Shown here: in pieces, positions 1 to 7,056 of the stretch
Numbering within the stretch: position 1 is the first letter of the stretch
How the letters are laid out: each line of letters starts with the position of its first letter
Program-made: the position numbers and the translations under genes
Assembly (NCBI GenBank): GCA_036264235.1
Contig: DATARH010000150.1
Location: forward strand, 1 to 15,435
Origin: DATARH01 sp036264235
Lineage (GTDB): Bacteria > Pseudomonadota > Alphaproteobacteria > ATCC43930 > CGMCC-115725
Direction: 5' to 3'
DNA length: 15,435 nt
The notes under the pieces: generated by a model
Told to the model about the DNA's origin: nothing
Database searches by the model: none
Seen by the model: the letters and a program-made list of their open reading frames with translations, nothing else

Positions 1-603
1 CTCGCCGGCATCCGCATCGACGACCAGCCGATCGAGGGCAAGCGCAAGACCCAGAACGCCGGCATCGATGTCGTGCCGCTCGACCAGGCGATCGCCCGCT
101 ACCGCGCCGCGGTCGACATGAAGAACGAGCTCGATCCCGACTTCGTCGTGATGGCGCAATGCTATGCGCGGGATGCGCGCGGCGGCACGCTCGACGACAC
201 GATCGCGCGGATGACGGCGTATCGTGAAGAGGCCGGGGTCGATTGGGTGCAATTCGAATCGCCGCATTCAGTGGACGAGATAAAGGCAGCACGCGCCGCG
301 ATCGACGGCCCGTTCTCGTTCATGCGCGGCAAGCTCGGCCGCTATCTCGACCTCGACGAACACCTCGCGCTCGGCGTCACCATCGCCTGGTACCCGAGCT
401 TCACCCACGCCGTCACTTGGGCGGCGCTATGGGATTTCATGACAGCGTTTCAGGCGCGCGGCATCAAGGCCTGGGACGAGTTCGTCGCTAGCCGCGAGGG
501 CCGGCCCTACCCGACGCCGGAGATGCCGCCCGACGGCGAAGGCGACGCCAGGCAGCAGGAATTGGAACGGCGATATTTCGCCGAAGGCCGGGGAGAACGC
601 TGA
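1..603 (+). CDS. Isocitrate lyase/PEP mutase family protein (5' end missing)
   Basis: The reading frame is open from base 1, so the gene starts upstream; the internal GTG at 73 is not a believable start because family-like sequence (IDDQPIEGKRKTQNAG) precedes it. About 200 C-terminal residues are present out of the roughly 280-300 usual for this superfamily of Mg-dependent C-C and P-C bond lyases (2-methylisocitrate lyase, oxaloacetate hydrolase, PEP mutase). The visible part fits the second half of the barrel: an acidic DDQ stretch, VMAQCYARDA where relatives have an Arg used in catalysis, VDWVQFESP, and the helical tail ending in a charged segment. The metal-binding N-terminal half is outside the window. 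The stop overlaps the ATG of the amidohydrolase (TGATG), so the two are translationally coupled and probably act in one pathway. The substrate cannot be named from this fragment. Confidence 0.85.
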   Translation, partial: LAGIRIDDQPIEGKRKTQNAGIDVVPLDQAIARYRAAVDMKNELDPDFVVMAQCYARDARGGTLDDTIARMTAYREEAGVDWVQFESPHSVDEIKAARAAIDGPFSFMRGKLGRYLDLDEHLALGVTIAWYPSFTHAVTWAALWDFMTAFQARGIKAWDEFVASREGRPYPTPEMPPDGEGDARQQELERRYFAEGRGER

Positions 604-1754
604 TGGCGCGCGACGGCTATCGTATTTTCGATTCCGACACCCATGTCGGGCCGGATGCCAGCATCCTGTCCCGCTATCTGAGCGCGGCGGAGAAGGACCG
701 GCTGGCCGGCTGGGCCGAGTTCGAGTCGCGCGACCGCTACGGGAAAGTCACCTACACCAAAGGCCAGCGCCGCTATCGGCGCCGCCTTGGCGATGCCGAA
801 CCCGATGACGCGCCGGCGGGGTACATGGCCGGCTTCACCGGAGTGAAGCGGACGCGCGATCCGTCACCGCAGGTCGATGCCGACCCGGCGGCGCGCATCG
901 CCGATATGGATTTCGAAGGCGTCGAGGTGAACCTCACCTTGCCATCGGGATGGTTCGGCACCTGGAGCAGCGGCGACGACATCGCGCTCGAAATGGCGAT
1001 GTACCGCGCCTATCACCGCTGGATGGAGGATTATTGCGGCACCTATCCGAGCCGGCTCGGCGGCGTGATCCTCGCCGGTGCGCGCGACATCGCGGGCGGC
1101 CTCGCCGAGATCCGGCACTGGGGCAAGTCGCGATGGGCCTGGGGCATGATGGTCTACGCCCCGGTCGGGATGCCGCTCGACCATCCGGCGCTGGAGCCGT
1201 TCTACGCCGAGGCGGCGGCGCTCGATCTTGCGGTCATCCTCCATACCTTCACGGTGATGCCGCCCTATGCACCGGGCGGCCAGGACACCTGGGACAATCT
1301 GTGGCTGCAGCGCTCGGCGGCGCATCCCTGGTGCGGCATGCGCAATATGGCATCGCTGATCGGCAGCGGCGTGATGGACCGGTATCCGAGCCTGCGCATC
1401 GGCACCTTGGAAGCCGGGCATGGCTGGCTGCCGTTCTGGATCGCCCGGCTCGACGAGCACGCCGAGACGATCAAGGCGGCGTTGCCCGAGTTGAAGCACC
1501 GCCCAAGCGATTACGTCACGAGCGGCCGCTACTTCCAGAGCATCGAAATTCCCGAAGGCGCCCGGCTGACCAATGCGGTCGCCGATCTCGTCGGCGACGA
1601 CGTGCTGATGTACGCCTCCGATTATCCGCATGGCGAAAGCCATTTCCCCGAATCCGCGGGGATCGTCACCCGCTGGGAGATGGCGGAGGCGCGAAAGCGC
1701 AAATTGCTGTGGGACAACGCCGTGCGGCTCTACGCCCGCGCGTCCGTGGAGTGA
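603..1754 (+). CDS. Amidohydrolase family 2 (ACMSD-like metal-dependent hydrolase/decarboxylase)
   Basis: A 383-residue protein of the amidohydrolase_2 (PF04909) type: TIM-barrel metal enzymes that hydrolyse or decarboxylate small, often aromatic, acids in the cytoplasm. The N-terminal strand carries FDSDTHV (D12, H14), the usual metal motif. ADMDFEGVEVNLTLP follows, then ILHTF (H214), LEAGHGWLPFWIARLDEH (H273) and, near the C-terminus, YASDYPHGES (D340), the family's conserved terminal Asp. These residues are in the order expected for metal and catalytic ligands. The ATG overlaps the preceding stop by one base, so the start is well supported. Its partner is the isocitrate lyase-like gene; together they suggest breakdown of an uncharacterised carboxylic compound. 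No close paralogue is in the window. Family assignment is firm; the reaction is unknown. Confidence 0.88.
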   Translation: MARDGYRIFDSDTHVGPDASILSRYLSAAEKDRLAGWAEFESRDRYGKVTYTKGQRRYRRRLGDAEPDDAPAGYMAGFTGVKRTRDPSPQVDADPAARIADMDFEGVEVNLTLPSGWFGTWSSGDDIALEMAMYRAYHRWMEDYCGTYPSRLGGVILAGARDIAGGLAEIRHWGKSRWAWGMMVYAPVGMPLDHPALEPFYAEAAALDLAVILHTFTVMPPYAPGGQDTWDNLWLQRSAAHPWCGMRNMASLIGSGVMDRYPSLRIGTLEAGHGWLPFWIARLDEHAETIKAALPELKHRPSDYVTSGRYFQSIEIPEGARLTNAVADLVGDDVLMYASDYPHGESHFPESAGIVTRWEMAEARKRKLLWDNAVRLYARASVE

Positions 1755-1812
1755 GGGAAGCTGGTGACGTCATTCAACGGATCGAAGCGGGGCTGGATCG
1801 ATGCTTTGCGCC

Positions 1813-1919
1813 CCTTCGAGACGGCCGCTTTCGCGGCCTCCTCAGGATGAGGAATTAGATTCGATGCCATCAATAATATCCCTCATCCTGAGGAGCACCC
1901 GCAGGGTGCGTCTCGAAGG
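1813..1919 (+). repeat. Cruciform palindromic repeat, copy 1
   Basis: A 107-bp element with nested symmetry. The outer arms CCTTCGAGAC (1813-1822) and GTCTCGAAGG (1910-1919) pair over 10 bp. The inner arms TCCTCAGGATGAGG (1839-1852) and CCTCATCCTGAGGA (1881-1894) pair over 14 bp. Between outer and inner arms on each side sits a small self-complementary hairpin: GGCCGC-tttc-GCGGCC (1823-1838) and GCACCC-gca-GGGTGC (1895-1909). A 28-base loop (1853-1880) contains ATGCCATCAA. A second copy at 6928-7032 has the same plan. It resembles the multicopy palindromic elements of rhizobial genomes; the exact family name is not recalled. It separates the amidohydrolase from SBP1, and its right arm runs into the SBP1 coding sequence. 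Confidence 0.9.
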
Positions 1920-3516
1920 ACGTATGACGGGATTGCAGCTCCTGGTCCCTGTCTTTTGCATCATTGCTGTGTGTTTCATCACCGCTAGCGCGCACGCGCA
2001 GAAGAGCGGCGGCGTGCTGCGCATCTATCACCGCGACAGCCCGGCCAGCATGTCGATTCACGAGGAAGCGACCTGGTCGGTGATCATGCCGATGAGCGGC
2101 GTGTTCAACAACCTGATCATCTACGACCAGCACATCAAGCAGAACAGCCTAGCGACGATCCGGCCGGAGCTCGCCGAAAGCTGGGCCTGGAGCGAGGACG
2201 GCAAGGACCTGACTTTCAAGCTGCGTCACGGCGTCAAGTGGCATGACGGCAAGCCCTTCACCGCGGCCGATGTCAAATGCACCTGGGATCTGCTGCTCGG
2301 CAGGGCGCCGGAAAAATTGCGGCTCAATCCGCGCGAGACCTGGTACCTGAACCTCGACTCGGTCAGCGCCGACGGCGAGTACGAGGCAACCTTTCATATG
2401 AAGCGGCCGCAGCCGGCCTTTATCGCGCTGCTCGCCTCGGGCGACTCGCCGGTTTATCCGTGTCATATCCCGGCCAAGGACATGCGCAGCCACCCGGTCG
2501 GCACGGGGCCGTTCCGCTTTGTCGAGTACAAGCCGAACCAGACGCTGAAGGTTGAGCGCAACCCGGATTACTGGAAGCCGGGGCTGCCCTATCTCGACGG
2601 CATCGAATACACGATCATCCCAAACCGCTCGACGGCGGTGCTCGGCTTTGTCGCCGGCAAGTTCGACATGACCTTCCCGCACGAGGTCACCGCCGCGATC
2701 GAAAAGGACATCAAGAACCAGGCGCCGAATGCGATCTGCGACACCGAGCCGCTGAATGTCGCGGTGACGCTGGCGATCGTGCGCAAGCCGCCCTTCGACA
2801 ATCCGCAACTGCGGCGCGCCCTGGCGCTGGCGCTCGACAAGCAATCTTTCATCGACATCCTCGGCGAGGGCCGCGACGATCTCGGCGGCATCATGCTGCC
2901 GCCGCCGGAAGGCGTCTGGGGCATTCCGATCGAGCAGCTTCGACCGTTTCCCGGCTACGGCACCGATGTCGAGAAGAGCCGCGCGGAGGCGCGCGACATC
3001 ATGAAAGGGCTCGGCTACGGCCCGGACAACCCGCTCAAGGTCAAGCTGTCGGCGCGCAACATCGCCGGCTACCGCGATCCAGGGACAATCCTGATCGACC
3101 AATTAAAGTCGATCGGGATCGACGCCGAGATGGAGGTGATCGAGACCGCCAACTGGATCCCCAAGCTGATGCGCAAGGACTTCACGCTGGCGGTCAGCCT
3201 GTCCGGCAGCGCGGTCGATGACCCGGACCAGATTTTCTACGAGAGCTATGTCTGCAAATCGCCGCGCAATTACACCGGCTATTGCGACAAGGACATGGAA
3301 GCGCTGGTCGACAAGCAATCGATGGAGGCCGATCCCGAACGGCGCAAGCAGATCGTCTGGGAGCTGGAAAAGAAAATCGCCGGCGATGTCGTCCGGCCGG
3401 TGATCTTTCACAGCCGTGCCTCGACCTGCTGGCAGCCTTATGTCAAGAACATCACCCAGATGTCGAACAGCGCCTATAACAGTTGGCGCCTGGAAGACGC
3501 CTGGCTCGACCGATAA
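1864..3516 (+). CDS. ABC transporter substrate-binding protein, family 5 (SBP1)
   Basis: A periplasmic binding protein of the peptide/nickel/opine type (SBP_bac_5). From the ATG at 1864 it has 550 residues: a basic segment, a hydrophobic stretch (GLQLLVPVFCIIAVCFI), a cleavage site near ASAHA-QKSGG (about residue 45) and a two-lobed mature domain. Family marks are LRHGVKWHDGKPFTAADV, VGTGPFRFVEYKPNQ, RNPDYWKPGLPYLDG, LRRALALALDK and VEKSRAEARDIMKGLGY. Three starts compete: 1864 in the loop of the upstream repeat (GAGGA 10 bases before), GTG 1906, and ATG 1924 (AAGGA 3 bases before). I prefer 1864 because the later ATG leaves a signal peptide without a basic n-region, but this is uncertain. 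Several Cys pairs may form periplasmic disulphides. No permease or ATPase gene is nearby, so the ligand and transporter are unknown. Confidence 0.87.
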   Translation: MPSIISLILRSTRRVRLEGRMTGLQLLVPVFCIIAVCFITASAHAQKSGGVLRIYHRDSPASMSIHEEATWSVIMPMSGVFNNLIIYDQHIKQNSLATIRPELAESWAWSEDGKDLTFKLRHGVKWHDGKPFTAADVKCTWDLLLGRAPEKLRLNPRETWYLNLDSVSADGEYEATFHMKRPQPAFIALLASGDSPVYPCHIPAKDMRSHPVGTGPFRFVEYKPNQTLKVERNPDYWKPGLPYLDGIEYTIIPNRSTAVLGFVAGKFDMTFPHEVTAAIEKDIKNQAPNAICDTEPLNVAVTLAIVRKPPFDNPQLRRALALALDKQSFIDILGEGRDDLGGIMLPPPEGVWGIPIEQLRPFPGYGTDVEKSRAEARDIMKGLGYGPDNPLKVKLSARNIAGYRDPGTILIDQLKSIGIDAEMEVIETANWIPKLMRKDFTLAVSLSGSAVDDPDQIFYESYVCKSPRNYTGYCDKDMEALVDKQSMEADPERRKQIVWELEKKIAGDVVRPVIFHSRASTCWQPYVKNITQMSNSAYNSWRLEDAWLDR

Positions 3517-3563
3517 GCATTGCGCGACGGCGGTATCTTCGCCGCATCCTGTTGGAGCCCACT

Positions 3564-4142
3564 ATGCCGCTGCACATCGCGATACTTTACGGATCGGTCC
3601 GCGAGGCGCGCATCGGCATTCGTGTCGCGCGGTTTCTCGACGCGGCGCTCCGCCGCCGCGGTCACACCACCACGATCGTCGACGCACTCGAGCAGCAATT
3701 GCCTTTGCTCGATCGCATGTACAAGGAATACCCGCGCGGCACCGCGCCACCGGTTCTCGAGACGCTAGCGGAGCTGTATCGGCGCACCGACGCCTTCGCG
3801 ATCGTCAGCGGCGAATACAACAACGGTATTCCGCCGGCGCTCAAAAACCTGCTCGACCACTTCCTCGAGGAGTATTTCTTTCGGCCGTCGGCGATCGTCT
3901 GCTACTCGGTCGGACATTTCGGCGGCGTCCGTGCCGCGATGCAGTTGCGCATGACCTTGGCCGAGCTCGGGATGCCGAGCATTCCGTCACTGTTGCCGGT
4001 GGCTCGGGTGCAGGACGCCTTCACGCCGGAAGGCGAGCCGACCAATCCCCAATTCGAGACGCGGCACGAGAAATTCTTCCGCGAGTTCGAATGGTATGCC
4101 GAGGCGCTGCGCCGGGCCCGCGCCGATGGCGTGCCCTATTGA
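3564..4142 (+). CDS. NADPH-dependent FMN reductase family flavoprotein
   Basis: A 192-residue flavodoxin-like protein of the NADPH-dependent FMN reductase family (PF03358). The N-terminus has strand MPLHIAILYGSVREARIG, whose GSxR loop binds the FMN phosphate. The central SGEYNNGIPPALKNLLDH matches the family's PEYNxGxPxxLKN signature. VGHFGGVRAAMQLR follows, and the tail is helical. The ATG at 3564 is chosen because GGAG (3554-3557) lies 6 bases before it and the first strand starts immediately; an upstream extension would overlap SBP1. It lies 47 bases after SBP1 on the same strand, so it is probably cotranscribed. Its stop faces the stop of an SsuD-like monooxygenase 34 bases away. Such reductases supply reduced FMN to class C flavin monooxygenases, so the two probably form a two-component system. 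It could instead be a quinone or azo reductase. Confidence 0.87.
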   Translation: MPLHIAILYGSVREARIGIRVARFLDAALRRRGHTTTIVDALEQQLPLLDRMYKEYPRGTAPPVLETLAELYRRTDAFAIVSGEYNNGIPPALKNLLDHFLEEYFFRPSAIVCYSVGHFGGVRAAMQLRMTLAELGMPSIPSLLPVARVQDAFTPEGEPTNPQFETRHEKFFREFEWYAEALRRARADGVPY

Positions 4143-4155
4143 AGTGGACAGCGAC

Positions 4156-4175
4156 GCAGCGGTGTACCTCGCTGC
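4156..4175. terminator. Possible bidirectional terminator hairpin
   Basis: GCAGCG (4156-4161) and CGCTGC (4170-4175) form a 6-bp perfect stem around an 8-base loop in the 34-base gap between two convergent genes. There is no clear T-run on either side, so the call rests on position and symmetry only. Confidence 0.3.
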
Positions 4176-4176
4176 C

Positions 4177-5259
4177 CTAAGCCGTGATCTTTGCTGTTGC
4201 GGTATCGTGATCCGCCACGAGCTCACGGAGCCGTGGGATCAGCTCCTCGCCATACTGCACCGCATCTGGACGTGGATCGTAGCCGCGGATCAACAGGCTG
4301 GTGGCGCCGAGCTTGTAATATTCGAGCATCGCCCTCGCCACAGTCTCCGGCGTGCCGACCAGCGCCGTCGAGTTTCCCTGCGCGCCGGTGGCAACCGCCA
4401 GCGCCGTCCACAGGCACGTGTCGTGCACTTCGGATTCGGCGGCGGCCCGTAGCAGCCGCTTCGAGCCGACATTCTGCCGCGCCGGCGGCGACGAGCCGGC
4501 ACGCTTTATGGTCACCTGGTCGAGGATCGCTCTGGCCCGGTCCCAGGCTTCATCCTCGGTCTCCCCCAGAATGGGGCGGGTCGAGAGGCTGAAAGTCGGA
4601 GCCCGGCCGGAGCGCGCCGCCTCTCGCCGCACGCGATCGATAAACGCCGCCGTATCCTTCAGCGGTTCGCCCCACAGCATGTACACATCGAGGTGCGGCG
4701 CCAGCGACCGGACCGCCGCGTCGGAACCGCCGCCGCCATAGAGCGGGATGTGCGGCTGCTGTCGGCAGCGGATTTCGGAATAGCTCCCGCGCGTCTTGTA
4801 GAACTCGCCGTCATAGTCGAACGGCGCCGCTTCGATCCAGCTGCGGCGCAGCAGCGAGATGTACTCTCCCGAGCGGCGATATCGGGCGTCGTGGTCGATC
4901 CAGTCGCCGTCCTTGGCCTGATCGGCGTCGCTTCCGCCCGAGATGATGTGCACCGCCAAGCGTCCGTCGCTCAGCTGATCCAACGTCGCCAATTTCCGGG
5001 CGGCGACCGTCGGCGCGACAAAGCCGGGCCGATGCGCCAGCAGGAACCCCAGCCGCTCGGTGACCGATGCGGCATGCGCGCCGACCAGAAAACCGTCCGG
5101 TGCATCCGAGAAATAGCCGATCAGCACGCGGTCGAAGCCGGCGCGCTCGTGAATCCGCGCGGTCTCGGCGATCACCTTCGCATCGAATGGCGGGCTGGCC
5201 GGCGGAATGATCTCGGACGACACCCGCGGCGCGATCCAGCCGATCATCTCAACGGGCAT
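4177..5259 (-). CDS. LLM-class FMNH2-dependent monooxygenase, alkanesulfonate monooxygenase-like
   Basis: A 360-residue bacterial luciferase-like protein close in layout to SsuD (about 380 residues), which uses FMNH2 and O2 to release sulfite from alkanesulfonates. SsuD-type stretches run in order: AGFDRVLIGYFSDAPDGF, TERLGFLLAHRPG, PTVAARKLATLDQLSDGRL, IISGGSD, the HDARYRRSGEYISLLRRSW helix, PLYGGGGSDAA, DVYMLWGEPL and, late, GNSTALVGTPETVARAMLEYY. From memory of E. coli SsuD, the Cys near residue 54 is not kept here (YFSDAPD), so the substrate may differ. The start at 5259 has GGAGG 7 bases upstream. It follows SBP2 by 48 bases on the same strand, probably one operon. Reduced flavin could come from the convergent FMN reductase. 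It may attack an organosulfur compound or another heteroatom substrate delivered by SBP2. Confidence 0.9.
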   Translation of the reverse strand: MPVEMIGWIAPRVSSEIIPPASPPFDAKVIAETARIHERAGFDRVLIGYFSDAPDGFLVGAHAASVTERLGFLLAHRPGFVAPTVAARKLATLDQLSDGRLAVHIISGGSDADQAKDGDWIDHDARYRRSGEYISLLRRSWIEAAPFDYDGEFYKTRGSYSEIRCRQQPHIPLYGGGGSDAAVRSLAPHLDVYMLWGEPLKDTAAFIDRVRREAARSGRAPTFSLSTRPILGETEDEAWDRARAILDQVTIKRAGSSPPARQNVGSKRLLRAAAESEVHDTCLWTALAVATGAQGNSTALVGTPETVARAMLEYYKLGATSLLIRGYDPRPDAVQYGEELIPRLRELVADHDTATAKITA

Positions 5260-5307
5260 CGCAACGCCTCCCGAGCCGAGCCACTCCGGCGGCTCTATTG
5301 GACCACG

Positions 5308-6984
5308 TTATTTGTCGAGCCAGATCGTCGCCAAATCCTGGTTGACGTAGTGGCTCGGGCTGACCTTCCAGCCTTTGACATAGCTGCGATACGGCACGAT
5401 GCGGTAGCGCCACAACAAAAAGATTTCATGCGCCTCGGTGTCGAGCACCCGCTTCTCGAACTCGCGCATCAGCGCGCGCTGCCGCGCGAAATCGGTTTCG
5501 CGCAGCATTCTCTGATAAATTTCGATCGCCTCGGGGTCCTCATAATTGCCGTAATTCGACGACGACACCGAGTGCGGCAGGTATTTGGTGCCGTCGAGCA
5601 GCGGGTTGACGACGTTCTGGCAATCGCCGTCGACCACGGTCTCGAAATCGCCATTGCGGACGGCTTCACCAAAGGGACCGGTTTGCAGCACCCGCTGCGT
5701 TACCCTGAGTCCGATCTTGCTCCATTCGTCGATGACCCACAGAGCGTTGAACTTGTAGGGCTGGTCGACATTGCGGTTGAGCAATTCGAAGGTCAAATTT
5801 TCCTGGCCCGCTTCCTTCAACAGCCGCTTCGCCTCGGCCCGCGATTTCTCGATGTCCGGCCAATAGCCGGCCATCTGCTCCAATTCCTCTTTGGTCGCGG
5901 CGAGGGGCGAACTAGGAAACGCGACGCCGCCGACCGTCTTCATAACCGATATCTTCGCCATCGCCGGCGCGCCGTGCCAGCGGTCGATCGCCAGCGTCAA
6001 GGCGCGGCGCACCCGGACATCGTCGAATGGTTTTTTCTTGTGGTTGGGGGTGATCGGGTTGCCGCAGTTCCAGTCGCTTTCCTGGACCGTCACCTGGTCG
6101 CCGAGCGCCGCGACCAGCTCATCACGCGTCGCCGGCGGAAAGCCGCGAAATTCGATCGCCGCCCGATCGCTCTTGATCGCGCTGACCCGCACCGCCTGCT
6201 TGTCGGCGAAAATGCCGGTGAAGCCGTCGAGATACGGCAGCGGCGCGCGATAGTAATCGGGGTTGCGCACGCCGGTGATCGATTGCCCGGACTGGTACTC
6301 CTTAAACCGGAACGGGCCGGACCCCATGATGTTCTTCTCGAACCAGTGCGGGTCGCGGTCGAGCAGCTCTTTCTTGTAGATGAAGGCGTAGGGGTCGGCG
6401 AGGGCCGGGATGAACGCGGCGGTCGCGTATTTGAGCCGGAACACGACGGTCCGCGCATCCGGCGCCTCGATCTTGTCGATCATCGAGTAATAGCCGCGCC
6501 GCGCGCTGATCACCCCGTCGGGCGGATCGACAATGTGGTTCCAGCTCGCCGCCACATCGTAGGAGGTAACGATCGAGCCGTCTTCGAATTTGGCGTCGTT
6601 GCGGATCGGGAACGCGTAGGTCCGTCCGCCATCGCCCGGCTCCGGCATCTCGGCACACAAATCGCAGACGAACTCGGTCGTCGAGGCCGGGTTCTCCGGG
6701 TTGGCGCGGATCAGCACACTGTAGAACGGCGCCACCGCATGGATCGTCGCGAAGGTGTTCTCGCGGTGACCGTCGAAGCTCGGTGGCGCGTCCGCCGGGA
6801 TCATGTAGGTCAGCGTGCCGCCGCGCTTCGGCGTCTCCGCCGGGTTCGCCGGACAGCTCAATGCCATTAGTACCGCCGTCCCGAGCGCCGACAGTCGAAG
6901 CATCATGGCTGCAAAGCCATTGTGCGTGCTTCGAGACGCGCCCTGTCGGGCGCTCCTCAGCATGAGGCGCTTTGTTGATGGCAT
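5308..6984 (-). CDS. ABC transporter substrate-binding protein, family 5 (SBP2)
   Basis: A 558-residue periplasmic family-5 binding protein, distantly related to SBP1. The two share MGSGPFRFKEYQSGQ, RNPDYYRAPLPYLDG, VRRALTLAIDRWHG and IEKSRAEAKRLLKEAG. A signal peptide is visible: hydrophobic LSALGTAVLMALS with probable cleavage near ANPA-ET (about residue 49). There is a Cys but no good lipobox, so the protein is probably soluble. The ATG at 6984 lies in the loop of the second cruciform repeat, in the same sequence context as SBP1 (ATGCCATCAA, GAGGA 10 bases before). Tandem ATGs at 6906/6903 (MMLRLSALG) are an equally good start, and that version has its own basic residue before the hydrophobic core. 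The mature protein contains CDLC near its N-terminus, unusual enough to suggest a periplasmic disulphide. It precedes the monooxygenase gene and has no membrane component nearby. Confidence 0.87.
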   Translation of the reverse strand: MPSTKRLMLRSARQGASRSTHNGFAAMMLRLSALGTAVLMALSCPANPAETPKRGGTLTYMIPADAPPSFDGHRENTFATIHAVAPFYSVLIRANPENPASTTEFVCDLCAEMPEPGDGGRTYAFPIRNDAKFEDGSIVTSYDVAASWNHIVDPPDGVISARRGYYSMIDKIEAPDARTVVFRLKYATAAFIPALADPYAFIYKKELLDRDPHWFEKNIMGSGPFRFKEYQSGQSITGVRNPDYYRAPLPYLDGFTGIFADKQAVRVSAIKSDRAAIEFRGFPPATRDELVAALGDQVTVQESDWNCGNPITPNHKKKPFDDVRVRRALTLAIDRWHGAPAMAKISVMKTVGGVAFPSSPLAATKEELEQMAGYWPDIEKSRAEAKRLLKEAGQENLTFELLNRNVDQPYKFNALWVIDEWSKIGLRVTQRVLQTGPFGEAVRNGDFETVVDGDCQNVVNPLLDGTKYLPHSVSSSNYGNYEDPEAIEIYQRMLRETDFARQRALMREFEKRVLDTEAHEIFLLWRYRIVPYRSYVKGWKVSPSHYVNQDLATIWLDK

Positions 6985-7032
6985 GGAAAACTATTCCTCA
7001 TCCTGAGGAGGCGCGCAGCGCCGTCTCGAAGG
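6928..7032 (-). repeat. Cruciform palindromic repeat, copy 2
   Basis: A 105-bp second copy of the 1813-1919 element, in inverted orientation. Read on the minus strand, the outer arms CCTTCGAGAC and GTCTCGAAGC pair except for the last base. The inner arms TCCTCAGGATGAGG and CCTCATGCTGAGGA pair over 14 positions with one mismatch. The side hairpins are GGCGC-tgc-GCGCC and GCGCCC-gaca-GGGCGC. The loop is again 28 bases, with ATGCCATCAA at the same position (bases 12-21). The side hairpins differ in sequence from copy 1 but keep pairing. The element starts 25 bases after the glutathione reductase stop and leads into SBP2. Confidence 0.9.
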
Positions 7033-7056
7033 ACGCACGGCACCTATCCAGCCGAT

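Noticed and set aside
1813..1919. Simple Rho-independent terminator after the amidohydrolase
   Set aside because: There is no T-run after the stem, the structure is nested and duplicated elsewhere, and a coding frame runs through its right arm.
4693..6870. A 725-codon plus-strand open frame opposite SBP2 and the monooxygenase
   Set aside because: It is antisense to two clearly recognisable genes, has an Arg/Asp/Val-rich composition typical of antisense frames in GC-rich DNA, and shows no family motif.
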